DNA from: Comamonadaceae bacterium
GTDB taxonomy: Bacteria > Pseudomonadota > Gammaproteobacteria > Burkholderiales > Burkholderiaceae_C
Assembly (NCBI GenBank): GCA_027486755.1
Contig: JAIXOM010000045.1
Location: forward strand, 186,001 to 250,000
Length of the DNA stretch: 64,000 nucleotides
Reading direction: 5' to 3'
Below, piece by piece: positions 1 through 9,248 of the stretch. The position numbers and the translations under genes are program-made. The notes beneath the pieces were generated by a model. It had not been told where the DNA came from and did no database searches. It worked only from the letters and a program-made list of their open reading frames with translations. Position 1 is the stretch's first letter. Every line of letters starts with the position of its first letter.

Positions 1-1026
1 CGCACCCAGCGTTGCCAAGCGCCCGCCGCCCAGGCTGAGGGCGTCGGCGGCCAGCACGCCGGCACCCCCACCGTTGGTGAGAATGAGCAGCCGCCCCTGC
101 GGGTGATGCGCAAGGCTGGGCGCCCTGCCCCCTCGCCCATGCGCCAGCGTCTGCGCGGCGTCGAACAAGGCTTCGAGCGTATCGACCCTGAGCATGCCGG
201 CGCGGCGGACCGCCACATCAAAGACACTGTCTGAGCCTGTTAGGGCGCCGGTGTGAGACGCGGCCGCACGTGCGCCTTCGGGCGCCCGGCCGGCTTTGAC
301 CAGGATGACCGGCTTGTTACGCGCCGCTGCCCTTGCAGCTGACATGAATTTGCGGGCCTGTCGCACCGATTCGATGTAGAGCAAGATGGCCTCGGTGCGG
401 GCATCGGTGGCCAGGTAGTCCAGCATGTCGCCAAAGTCCACGTCGGCGCTGTCGCCCAGTGAGACGAAATGCGAAAAGCCGATGCCGCGTTCCGCCGCCC
501 AGTCGAGCATGGCGGTGGCCAGCGCCCCCGATTGGCTGACGAAGGCCAAGGGTCCGGGCAAGGCCTGCGCCGGCGCAAAGCTGGCGTTCAGGCCCACTGC
601 TGGCACCAAGGCGCCCAAGCAATTGGGACCGAGGATGCGCAGCAGGTGCGGTCGGGCGGCTTCCAGCATGGCCTGCTCGATGCTGCGCGAAGGATCAGTG
701 CGCCAGGGCTGCTTAAGGCCGGCGCTGATCACAATGGCCGCGCGCGTACCGCGCTCGCCCAATGCCTGGATGAGTTCGACCACCGTTCCTGCCGGTGTGC
801 AGATGATGGCTAACTCTGGCGCTTCTGGCAGGCTGGCCAGATCTGGCCATGCCTGCAGTCCCAGCACGGTGCTGTGCTTGGGATTGACCGGCCAGATCGG
901 ACCCTTAAATCCACCCTGCAGCAGATTGCGCAGCAGCACCGCACCTAGGCTGTTGGATCGCTCAGAGGCGCCGACCAGAGCGACGCTGCGCGGTGAAAAA
1001 AGCGAATGCAGATTTCGGATGGTCAT
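1..1026 (-). CDS. Acetate-CoA ligase (ADP-forming)/acyl-CoA synthetase-type protein, 3' end outside window
   Basis: Open frame of 342 codons from an ATG at 1026 that runs off the left edge without a stop. The start reads MTIRNLHSLFSPRSVALVGAS, the CoA-binding Rossmann entry typical of the NDP-forming acyl-CoA synthetase family. It is followed by an IWPVNPKH strand, a GPNCLG motif and an FVSQSG motif of the succinyl-CoA-synthetase-like flavodoxin domain. These are the CoA-binding and ligase-CoA halves; the ATP-grasp part and any GNAT acetyltransferase domain would lie outside. It may be an acyl-CoA synthetase (ADP-forming) or a Pat-type protein lysine acetyltransferase, which share this core. 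It is divergent from the heat-shock and stress genes that follow. No strong ribosome site is seen before the ATG. Confidence 0.85.
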   Translation of the reverse strand, partial: MTIRNLHSLFSPRSVALVGASERSNSLGAVLLRNLLQGGFKGPIWPVNPKHSTVLGLQAWPDLASLPEAPELAIICTPAGTVVELIQALGERGTRAAIVISAGLKQPWRTDPSRSIEQAMLEAARPHLLRILGPNCLGALVPAVGLNASFAPAQALPGPLAFVSQSGALATAMLDWAAERGIGFSHFVSLGDSADVDFGDMLDYLATDARTEAILLYIESVRQARKFMSAARAAARNKPVILVKAGRAPEGARAAASHTGALTGSDSVFDVAVRRAGMLRVDTLEALFDAAQTLAHGRGGRAPSLAHHPQGRLLILTNGGGAGVLAADALSLGGGRLATLGA

Positions 1027-1308
1027 GGTGGCATCATGCCTGTGGCAGCCAGCACGGCTGTACTGGAGTGACGCTTTAGCAAGTCAGCGCTCAGCCTAAG
1101 GTCTGTAGCGTTCAAGCGCCTTGTGCCAGGTCAAAGTCTGGCGTACTGAGACTGCAGGCGCCCTGGATCAAGCGGCCACGGTCGGGCAAGTAAGCGCGCG
1201 CAACAGCTGCAAGCGCGCGCGGTCAAAGGGTCTGTTTACGCAGACCCTGACTTAGAGTGTTCCCACAGGCTGCGGCCTGTCGTCTCGAACTCATCCACAG
1301 GAGGAACC
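1027..1308. promoter_or_regulatory. Divergent intergenic region with a perfect hairpin upstream of hsp20
   Basis: The 282-bp spacer between the CoA-ligase gene and the Hsp20 gene should hold promoters for both. At 1227-1248 there is a perfect 8-bp inverted repeat (AGGGTCTG and CAGACCCT, 6-base loop). It could be an operator or part of a 5' leader. The Hsp20 gene has a strong AGGAGG about 1298-1305. No known regulator box was recognised. Confidence 0.4.
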
Positions 1309-1737
1309 ATGAACCAAATTCGTTTGCTTGAGCCCGGCTTGGGCGATTCCATAGAAACCGCCTTCCGCCGTTTTTTGTCGCCCTGGAACGGCGACCTCGA
1401 CGTACCCGCGCTGCGCATGCGCATCGATGTGAGCGAGACGCCCCAGGCCTATGCGGTGCATGCCGATCTGCCCGGTGTGAACAAGGAAGACATCGACGTG
1501 CGCGTGCACGGTAACCTGGTACAGATTGACGCTGAAATCAAGCGCGAGTCCAAGCCAGCCACCAACGGTGACAAGCTCCTGCGCAGCGAGCGCTACCAGG
1601 GCAATATCTCGCGCAGCTTCTCGCTAACGCAGGACATTGATGAGGGCAAGGTCAAGGCGCAGTACGACAAGGGCGTGCTGTCCCTGGAATTGCCCAAGAA
1701 GGCGCAGAAGGACTACAGCCGCGTCGCGATTCAATAA
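1309..1737 (+). CDS. Small heat-shock protein, Hsp20/alpha-crystallin family
   Basis: A 142-residue holdase chaperone of the cytoplasm that binds unfolding proteins without ATP. The alpha-crystallin domain covers roughly residues 40-142: the entry RIDVSETPQAYAVHADLPGV, then IDVRVHGNLVQIDAE, and the closing YDKGVLSLELPKK, which carries the family G-x-L motif. The N-terminal arm (MNQIRLLEPGLGDSIETAF) is the usual variable oligomerisation segment. The ATG follows a strong AGGAGG. It is first of a stress cluster with two universal stress protein genes on the same strand, 89 bp upstream of the next one, suggesting shared induction. Length and motifs are normal. Confidence 0.95.
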   Translation: MNQIRLLEPGLGDSIETAFRRFLSPWNGDLDVPALRMRIDVSETPQAYAVHADLPGVNKEDIDVRVHGNLVQIDAEIKRESKPATNGDKLLRSERYQGNISRSFSLTQDIDEGKVKAQYDKGVLSLELPKKAQKDYSRVAIQ

Positions 1738-1826
1738 GTCAATTGACCAGGCCTTGACGCACATCAAGGCCTGGATGAGCCCTTGTCCGCACACTGCGGT
1801 CATCGATCCACCCACCGGAGAGCCTC

Positions 1827-2321
1827 ATGTACAAAAGAATTCTTGTTCCCATCGACGGCAGCCAGACATCCACCAGCGCTCTGGTAGCCGCCCTGCAAAT
1901 GGCCCGCGAATCGGCCGGCTCGGTGCGCCTGATCCATGTGATCGAGGAGTTGAACCAGGTCATTGCCTATGACCCCTACGGCGCTTACGCTGGCGACCTG
2001 GTCAAGGTGATGCGCGATAACGGCATGAAAGTTCTGGAGCAGGCGATGGAGGTGGCCAAGTCGGCCGGTGTCGACGCTGACGATAGGCTGGTGGAGGCTG
2101 CCGGGCAGCGCCTGGCTGAGGCGGTCAACAAGGAGGTCCAGGGCTATCACGCGGACCTTATCGTTTTGGGCACCCACGGCCGCCGCGGCATAGGCCGGGT
2201 GCTGCTTGGCAGTGGAGCCGAGCAGATCATCCGCGCCGCGCAGGTACCGGTGCTGGTGACTCGTGGCTCCGAAGAGGCTGCCATTGAATCGGCCAAGAAG
2301 GTCGAATTGGCCAGCGCTTGA
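1827..2321 (+). CDS. Universal stress protein, UspA family (164 aa)
   Basis: Cytoplasmic nucleotide-binding stress protein. The start MYKRILVPIDGSQTS is the canonical first beta strand, and GTHGRRGIGRVLLGSGAEQI (about residues 112-131) matches the ATP-binding G-2x-G-9x-G(S/T) loop. It therefore belongs to the ATP-binding Usp subgroup. The C-terminus is about 20 residues longer than the minimal domain. A GGAGAG sits just before the ATG. It lies between the Hsp20 gene and a second usp gene on the same strand, as in stress and hypoxia gene clusters of proteobacteria. The precise signal is unknown. Confidence 0.93.
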   Translation: MYKRILVPIDGSQTSTSALVAALQMARESAGSVRLIHVIEELNQVIAYDPYGAYAGDLVKVMRDNGMKVLEQAMEVAKSAGVDADDRLVEAAGQRLAEAVNKEVQGYHADLIVLGTHGRRGIGRVLLGSGAEQIIRAAQVPVLVTRGSEEAAIESAKKVELASA

Positions 2322-2382
2322 ACTTCTGCGCAGCTTGCACCAAGACGCCGCACTCCCCTCCCTCAACACTTGAAAGACCCGT

Positions 2383-2805
2383 ATGAAGATCCTCTTACCC
2401 GTCGATGGCAGCCCTTACACCAAGAAGGCCCTGGCTTTTCTGGTCACCCATGAACAGCTGTGCGGCCCCGATGACGAATTGGTGGTTCTCAATGTGCAGG
2501 TCCCCATGCCCCACCGGGTCAAGAGCATGGTTGGCGCCAGCGCAGTCAACAGCTATCACGCGCAGGAGGCGCTCAGAGTGCTGGGGCCGATCGAGAAATT
2601 TCTGGACCGGCATCACCTGCACTACAAGGCGCGCTGGCTGCTCGGATCGGCCGCCCACGAGATCGTCAAAGCCGGCGAAAAAGAAGGCGCCCACATGATC
2701 GTCATGGGTACCCACGGCCATGGCCTGCTCGGGCGGGCGATGATGGGCAGCGTGGCTCAGCGGGTGGTGACGGATAGCCCAGTGCCTGTCTTGTTGGTGC
2801 GCTAA
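2383..2805 (+). CDS. Universal stress protein, UspA family (140 aa)
   Basis: Second Usp domain protein, starting MKILLPVDGSPYTKKALAF and ending GSVAQRVVTDSPVPVLLVR, the standard first and last strands of the fold. The nucleotide loop GTHGHGLLGRAMMGSVAQ fits the G-2x-G-9x-G(S) pattern. It is 140 residues, the minimal one-domain length. It follows the first usp by 61 bp and is probably co-transcribed. The two copies differ clearly in sequence, so they are not a recent duplication. Confidence 0.93.
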   Translation: MKILLPVDGSPYTKKALAFLVTHEQLCGPDDELVVLNVQVPMPHRVKSMVGASAVNSYHAQEALRVLGPIEKFLDRHHLHYKARWLLGSAAHEIVKAGEKEGAHMIVMGTHGHGLLGRAMMGSVAQRVVTDSPVPVLLVR

Positions 2806-2870
2806 AGGCAGGGCGGGGGGGCGCTGTCCCGGGGCCCGCACCTGAATGAACGCCCTTCAATGAAAGCGTC

Positions 2871-3074
2871 TCAATGAAAGCGTCTATGGGGCGTGTGATC
2901 GCCTGGCTCCCGCACGGGTTGCACCGGGCCGGTCCAAGGCTCTTGTACCGGCGGCCGGTTCTCTTCGGGCAAAGGCTCCCTATCCTGCGGCTCTCGCGGA
3001 TCGCCCCCCCAGGGCGCAGGCGGCGGTGCGTCCAGCGAAGGCAAGGCCATCTGGAAATCCGTGAGCTGGCTCAT
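2871..3074 (-). CDS. Small proline-rich hypothetical protein, coupled to the upstream gene
   Basis: A 67-residue protein rich in Pro, Glu, Arg and Asp, with no recognisable domain. Its ATG overlaps the stop of the preceding small gene in an ATGA arrangement (3071-3074), a strong sign of translational coupling. The end of the frame lies in a short near-tandem repeat (ATGAAAGCGTCT twice around 2860-2885). Composition suggests a disordered protein. A chance frame is possible; the coupling is the main support. Confidence 0.45.
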   Translation of the reverse strand: MSQLTDFQMALPSLDAPPPAPWGGDPREPQDREPLPEENRPPVQEPWTGPVQPVREPGDHTPHRRFH

Positions 3075-3397
3075 GGCTGTCCGCGCCTGCGCCCGAAGAT
3101 GCGGCTCAAGAGTAGTCCGGCCAGTGCGCCGGCGCTGACGGCCAACAGGGCCGTGCGGCCAGGCTGCTCACTGACGCGGTGTGTCAGTTGCTCACGCATC
3201 TGATTCCAGACCTGCCAGCCCTTGCGGTCTATGCCGTTACCGCTCACGGAAGAGCGCTGCTCCGGCCGAGAGGGCGTGCTCGATGGGCCCGGCGAACCCA
3301 GTTCCTGCTCCGCCGATTCGAGCACCGGTTCACTCAGCGGGCGCTGCACCTGCCAGCGCTTGGAGCTTAAGTTCTGCGAAGACGTTTGTTCTGTCAT
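3071..3397 (-). CDS. Small C-terminally anchored membrane protein, ElaB/DUF883-like
   Basis: 108 residues. The N-terminal two thirds are polar and probably disordered or helical (WNQMREQLTHRVSEQPGRTA), followed by one hydrophobic segment ALLAVSAGALAGLLLSRIF and a basic tail GRRRGQP. This layout resembles the ElaB/YgaM/YqjD (DUF883) tail-anchored inner-membrane proteins, many of which are stress-induced, although the match is to architecture rather than exact sequence. It sits in the stress cluster and overlaps the next small gene by four bases. Confidence 0.6.
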   Translation of the reverse strand: MTEQTSSQNLSSKRWQVQRPLSEPVLESAEQELGSPGPSSTPSRPEQRSSVSGNGIDRKGWQVWNQMREQLTHRVSEQPGRTALLAVSAGALAGLLLSRIFGRRRGQP

Positions 3398-3676
3398 GGT
3401 GTTGCTCCTGGTGGGGGTCTGTGAGGCGCCGGCGCCCTGCTTGTTGGGCCTATCGGCAGCGTCGGCTTGACCCTCAGATTAGGAGCGCAGACCCGGCACG
3501 CCTGTGAGTCAAGCCGCCCTGCCCTCGTCGGACACCATCATCTGCCGGTCGATAGGCTCTGAGCCAAGTTCATCGTGGACTTGTACTGACACCGGCACGT
3601 GACATCGAATGACCTTTGCCCTGCTGTCAGCCCCTTAGTCTTGTGCTTGGCGCGCCACCTGGTGCGAGAGGACAGT
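3398..3676. promoter_or_regulatory. Divergent intergenic spacer, no recognised site
   Basis: About 280 bp between the tail-anchored protein gene (minus) and the four-helix-bundle gene (plus). It must hold promoters for both. No clear sigma-70 pair, operator palindrome or RNA gene was recognised by eye. Confidence 0.3.
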
Positions 3677-4264
3677 ATGAGCACCTATATTGATCGCGAG
3701 CAACTCGGGCCCAGCTTGCGGGCCCTGCACAAGCTCGAGCAAACCGCCCTGCTGTGCCAACAAGTATTTGCGCAAGCCAGTACCCAGGTGATCGCAGGCG
3801 ATCTGCGCGCCTTGCTGGCCCGCCGCAGCCAGGAGCACGCCAGCAGCGCGGCCATGCTGCAGGCCCACGCCAAGCGCCTAGGTGCTCTGCCCCAGGCTGC
3901 TGAGCTTGCAGCCGCGCCACCATGGCAGGCCAGCCACAGCTTGCGCGCCGAGGCCATTGACGCCCTGGTGCTCGAACAATGCGAGCGCGCCGAAGACGAC
4001 CTGTTGGAGGCCCTGGGCGATACGCTGTCAGAAGAACTCGAACCCGCCAGTGCCTTGGCCATCGAGCAACTGCGCTCGCAGACCCGCACTCAGCATTTGC
4101 TGCTGCGCGCCATGCGTGACCGCTTACGGCTGCTGCTGTGGCGTCCTATCGAATTGTCAGGCGTCATTGCCCCAGAGCAACAGGGCTTCCCGCTCTTGCA
4201 CCAGCAGCTCACAGGGCCGGCCAAAGGGCAGCAGCACCTTGGTCGGAACATGGCCGAAGGGTAG
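3677..4264 (+). CDS. DUF2383/PA2169-like four-helix-bundle protein with C-terminal extension
   Basis: The start was placed at the ATG at 3677 (MSTYIDREQLG) because a GAGAGGA ribosome site precedes it; an upstream in-frame ATG at 3599 has none. The 195-residue product has two helical hairpins, with LALEQCE-type spacing (DALVLEQCERAEDDLLEAL), as in DUF2383 proteins of the ferritin-like four-helix class, which are often stress-linked. The family normally ends near residue 150-155. Here about 36 more residues are encoded in the antisense of the ldcA 3' end (4157-4264). Function is unknown; family assignment is by helix pattern. Confidence 0.65.
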   Translation: MSTYIDREQLGPSLRALHKLEQTALLCQQVFAQASTQVIAGDLRALLARRSQEHASSAAMLQAHAKRLGALPQAAELAAAPPWQASHSLRAEAIDALVLEQCERAEDDLLEALGDTLSEELEPASALAIEQLRSQTRTQHLLLRAMRDRLRLLLWRPIELSGVIAPEQQGFPLLHQQLTGPAKGQQHLGRNMAEG

Positions 4265-5062
4265 CCCGGTCAGCACGCTGGCCTTGACCTGGCTGCGCAG
4301 CCAGCTCACCACGCTGGCCAGCTTGAAGCCCTTGTCGTGCGGCACCAGCCGGTAATTACTGAACTGAGCGAAGACGATGGCTTTTTGCCGCGCCAGCACG
4401 CCGGCATGCAGCAGCTGCGTCAGCATGCGCTCGACCCGGTAGGGATGCTCGTTCACATCTTCGATGAACAGGATGCCGCCAGTGATCGTGGGCAGATAGG
4501 GGGTTCCGACCAGCGCCGTCAACACCGACAGATTGCTGCCCCACAAGCTGCCGCGAATCAGGAACTCGCCGGCCTCGCTCTTGGGCAGGCGCCAGCCGGT
4601 GCCTTCGCCCCGGCCGCTGACCAAATCATCGAAGCAGGCCTGCATGATCTCGTCGGGCTCGTCTTCGCGCCCAAAGTCCTCCAGCAAGCCCGGCCCGGCC
4701 CAGCTCGGTGTCTGGGATTTGGCCAGCATCGCGCATTGGAGGGCGGTAAAGTCGCTCAGGCCCACAAACTGGGTGCCGCGCTCGACCGCCTTGGCCAGGG
4801 CCTTGTAAGGCAATCGCGGCAGCAGGCGTGTCAGGCCGTAGCCGCCCCGGGTGATCATGGCCAGGTCTGCGCCGCTGGCTGCTGCTCTGCCGATGGCAGC
4901 CAAACGGGTGTCGTCGTCGCCAGCAAAGCGTTGATGGCTGGCCAATGCCGCTTCGTCCACTTCGAGCTCGTGGCCTTGGGCTTTGAGGCGCTTGAGCGCC
5001 CGCTTGAACGCGACCTTGTCGCGCACCGCGCCGGCTGGGGAATAAATGTAAATGTGAGACAT
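4157..5062 (-). CDS. ldcA: Muramoyltetrapeptide (LD-)carboxypeptidase, peptidase family S66
   Basis: A 301-residue cytoplasmic enzyme that removes the terminal D-Ala from recycled murein tetrapeptides. It starts IYIYSPAGAVRD, has the MITRGGYGLTRLLP segment, the nucleophile region FVGLSDFTAL (Ser near residue 120), the acid in GGILFIEDVNEHPYRVERML and the His in GLPFGHVPTKVLLPFG, giving the Ser-Glu-His triad of S66. Length is typical. It lies 17 bp downstream of the tadA fusion gene on the same strand and is probably co-transcribed. Its last 108 bp overlap the convergent four-helix-bundle gene. Confidence 0.93.
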   Translation of the reverse strand: MSHIYIYSPAGAVRDKVAFKRALKRLKAQGHELEVDEAALASHQRFAGDDDTRLAAIGRAAASGADLAMITRGGYGLTRLLPRLPYKALAKAVERGTQFVGLSDFTALQCAMLAKSQTPSWAGPGLLEDFGREDEPDEIMQACFDDLVSGRGEGTGWRLPKSEAGEFLIRGSLWGSNLSVLTALVGTPYLPTITGGILFIEDVNEHPYRVERMLTQLLHAGVLARQKAIVFAQFSNYRLVPHDKGFKLASVVSWLRSQVKASVLTGLPFGHVPTKVLLPFGRPCELLVQEREALLLWGNDA

Positions 5063-5079
5063 GCGCTCAGACCAATCAC

Positions 5080-6721
<1,642 letters not shown>

Positions 6722-6729
6722 CGCAGGTC

Positions 6730-7710
6730 TCAGTCGGCCTTGATGTTGTTGTCCTTGACCACCTTGCTCCAGATGTCCATCTGGCGCTCGATGAACACCC
6801 GAGCCGCCTCGGGCGTACCGCCCATCACATCAATTCCCTGGGCGTCTAGGCGCTTGGCCAGCTCCGGGGATTTCATGGCCTGGTTCAATGCCTCGTTCAT
6901 GCGCGCCATGATCTCGGGCGGCGTGCGCGCCGGGGCTAACACCGCCCACCAGGCCGGTGCCTCAAAACCGGCAAAGCCCAGCTCCGCCAGGGTCGGCACC
7001 TCGGGCAGATCGGGCGAGCGCTTGCTGGTGGTCACCGCCAGTGGGCGCACCCGCTTGCTGTCGACATGGGGCTTGAGCAGGAAGACCGAACCGATGGCCA
7101 GCGGCACATGGCCCGCAACAGCATCGTTCATCAAGGGACCGCCGCCCTTGTAGGGAATGTGCGTGAAGTTCAGTCCACTGCCCTTGCCCAGCAAAGACAT
7201 GGCCAGATGGCCCAGGCTGCCTGAGCCTATGGTGCCGTAGCTCACGCCCTTGGCGCTGCGGCTGGTTGCGACCACATCGGTGAATGCCTTGAATTCTGAA
7301 GCGGCCGGGGTACCGATCAACATGGGCGCCGTGCCCACCAGCACCACCGGGCTGAGGTCTTTCTTGGAATCAAAAGGCAGGTTGGGAATCAGGCTGGGGT
7401 TGACGCCGTGGCTGTCAAACACCACCGCGAAGGTATAGCCGTCGGCGGGGGCACTGGCTACCGACGCCGCACCAATAGAGCCGGAGGCGCCGCCCCTGTT
7501 CTCCACAATCACGGACTGACCCAATTGCGCCGACAAGGCCGGCGCCAGCAGGCGCGCCACCTGATCGACCGAGCCGCCGGGTGGAAACACCGCGACCAAC
7601 TTGATGGCTTGCTTGGTGGGCCAGGCTTGGGCCCAGGCGGGCGTGGCGGCTAGGAGAGAAGCGGAGGCGATGGCAAGCGCGCCGAACGAGCGCTGGACGG
7701 ACAAAAGCAT
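6730..7710 (-). CDS. Bug-family periplasmic substrate-binding protein (tripartite tricarboxylate type)
   Basis: The ATG at 7710 is chosen because an AGGGAG lies about ten bases upstream; a GTG 42 bp further up is possible. Signal peptide ALAIASASLLAATPAWA, then the Bug signature: WPTKQAIKLVAVFPPGGSVD, VVENRGGASGSIGA-like segment and PADGYTFAVVF. About 326 residues, normal length. Such proteins bind carboxylates or aromatic acids for TctAB-type transport, but they are also very numerous in Burkholderiales and often orphan, as here (no tctAB nearby). Ligand unknown. Confidence 0.93.
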   Translation of the reverse strand: MLLSVQRSFGALAIASASLLAATPAWAQAWPTKQAIKLVAVFPPGGSVDQVARLLAPALSAQLGQSVIVENRGGASGSIGAASVASAPADGYTFAVVFDSHGVNPSLIPNLPFDSKKDLSPVVLVGTAPMLIGTPAASEFKAFTDVVATSRSAKGVSYGTIGSGSLGHLAMSLLGKGSGLNFTHIPYKGGGPLMNDAVAGHVPLAIGSVFLLKPHVDSKRVRPLAVTTSKRSPDLPEVPTLAELGFAGFEAPAWWAVLAPARTPPEIMARMNEALNQAMKSPELAKRLDAQGIDVMGGTPEAARVFIERQMDIWSKVVKDNNIKAD

Positions 7711-7931
7711 GGCGGTGCTCCCTGGGCTGAGGCGCGGCAGCGCCCGATTCACAATTGTTACCCAGTTGCCTGACCCGCGTCACAGCTTCAGGCTGTGCCC
7801 GACTTCCGCGGCAGGTGACCTTGAGCGCCGATAGCCCTCACGGGCTGCAGTGGGCCTTGCTCCCAACGTATCGATTCGCCAGCGGAATTTAGGCCGCACT
7901 CCGGATGGGACCGTTACTTGATGACCCTAGG

Positions 7932-9179
7932 TCAAGCACTTGCTGCAGCAGCGCAGGCGGCTATCTTGCGGCTGCGCCTGTACAGCCACAAGGCGATGCT
8001 CATATTGAGCAGGTTCCAGGCGATGCCATTGAGGAATGCGGCGTGGTAACTGCCAGTGACGTCAAACACCCAGCCAGACAACCATCCGCCCAAGGCCATG
8101 CCAATCATGGTGGCCATAAGCACCGCGCCGACGCGGGCACCGGCTTCTTGAGGCTTGAAATGCTCGCGCACGATGATGGCGTAGGACGGAACAATGCCGC
8201 CTTGGAACAGACCGAACATTGCCGACACCAGGTAGAGCGAGACCATGCCATCAAACGGCAGAAACATCAGCAGCGCCGTGCCCTGCAGCACCGAGCCCAA
8301 GAGCAAGGTGCGCAGGCCGCCGATGCGGTCGCAGATCAGCCCCGAGATCAAGCGACTGACGATGCCGCAGGCCAACATCAGCGACAGCATTTGTGCTCCT
8401 CGAGCTGCGCCAAAGCCCAAGTCGGAGCAATAGGCCACGATGTGAACCTGCGGCATGGCCATGGCCACGCAGCAGGCGGTGCCAGCTACGCAGAGCAGTA
8501 ACTGCGCCCGCAAAGGAGACAGGCCGAAAGGGCGGTCGGTACCGCCTGAAAGCCCGGCAGTGCTCCCCTTGGCCTCGACCAGCGGCGGGCGTTGCCTGAG
8601 GGCCAGCGAAAGCACCAGCATGCCCAGTCCGCAGAACACGCCCATGTACACATAGGTCTGGCGCCAGCCCCAGGTTTCGATGCCCCATTGCACCACCTGG
8701 GGCCAGAAGGAGCCGGCCAGGTAATTGCCGCTGGCGCAGATGGCCACAGCGATGCCGCGCCGCTTATTCCACCACAGGGCGGTATCGGCCATCAGCGGCG
8801 CAAAGGTCGAGGAGCTGCCCACCAAGCCCAGCAGCAGACCGTGGGCCAGCGCAAACGCCCAGATGCTGCCCGCGGTACTGGCCAGCATATAGCCGCCACA
8901 CACCGCCAGCGCCCCCACCCAGAGCACGCGCATGATGCCAAAGCGATCGGCCATGCGGCCGGTCACCAGGCCGCCCAGGCCGAGAGCGACCATCATCATG
9001 GTGTAGGGCAAGGAGGCGTCGCCGCGCCCTACCCCGAATTCGGCCTGCACCGAAGGCAGCACCACCGACACCACATACATCCCGCTATTGCCCAAGGTCA
9101 CCAGGCCTAGCGTGGCGAGCAAGCGCCAGGCTGCGTAGCGGGAATCGATCCGGCTGGGGTCGGCGGCGGTGGTGTACAT
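7932..9179 (-). CDS. MFS transporter, oxalate/formate-antiporter-like
   Basis: 415 residues with about twelve hydrophobic segments and the MFS loop-2 motif GRMADRFGIMRVLWVG. SVQAEFGVGRGDASLPYTMMM in the first periplasmic loop resembles the OFA/monocarboxylate branch. The second half repeats the motif as GLICDRIGGLRTLLLG. The neighbouring gene encodes a Bug solute-binding protein on the same strand, but 200 bp separate them, so an operon is not certain. Substrate probably an organic anion. Confidence 0.88.
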   Translation of the reverse strand: MYTTAADPSRIDSRYAAWRLLATLGLVTLGNSGMYVVSVVLPSVQAEFGVGRGDASLPYTMMMVALGLGGLVTGRMADRFGIMRVLWVGALAVCGGYMLASTAGSIWAFALAHGLLLGLVGSSSTFAPLMADTALWWNKRRGIAVAICASGNYLAGSFWPQVVQWGIETWGWRQTYVYMGVFCGLGMLVLSLALRQRPPLVEAKGSTAGLSGGTDRPFGLSPLRAQLLLCVAGTACCVAMAMPQVHIVAYCSDLGFGAARGAQMLSLMLACGIVSRLISGLICDRIGGLRTLLLGSVLQGTALLMFLPFDGMVSLYLVSAMFGLFQGGIVPSYAIIVREHFKPQEAGARVGAVLMATMIGMALGGWLSGWVFDVTGSYHAAFLNGIAWNLLNMSIALWLYRRSRKIAACAAAASA

Positions 9180-9248
9180 CTTCGACTTAAGGGCTTCGCA
9201 GATGCTCAGCAGCGCATCGTACCCTTGAACTCAAGGCTTGCGCCAGGC

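Noticed and set aside
425..1099. 224-codon plus-strand frame at the left edge
   Set aside because: Opposite strand reads as a CoA-ligase-type protein with family motifs; this frame has none.
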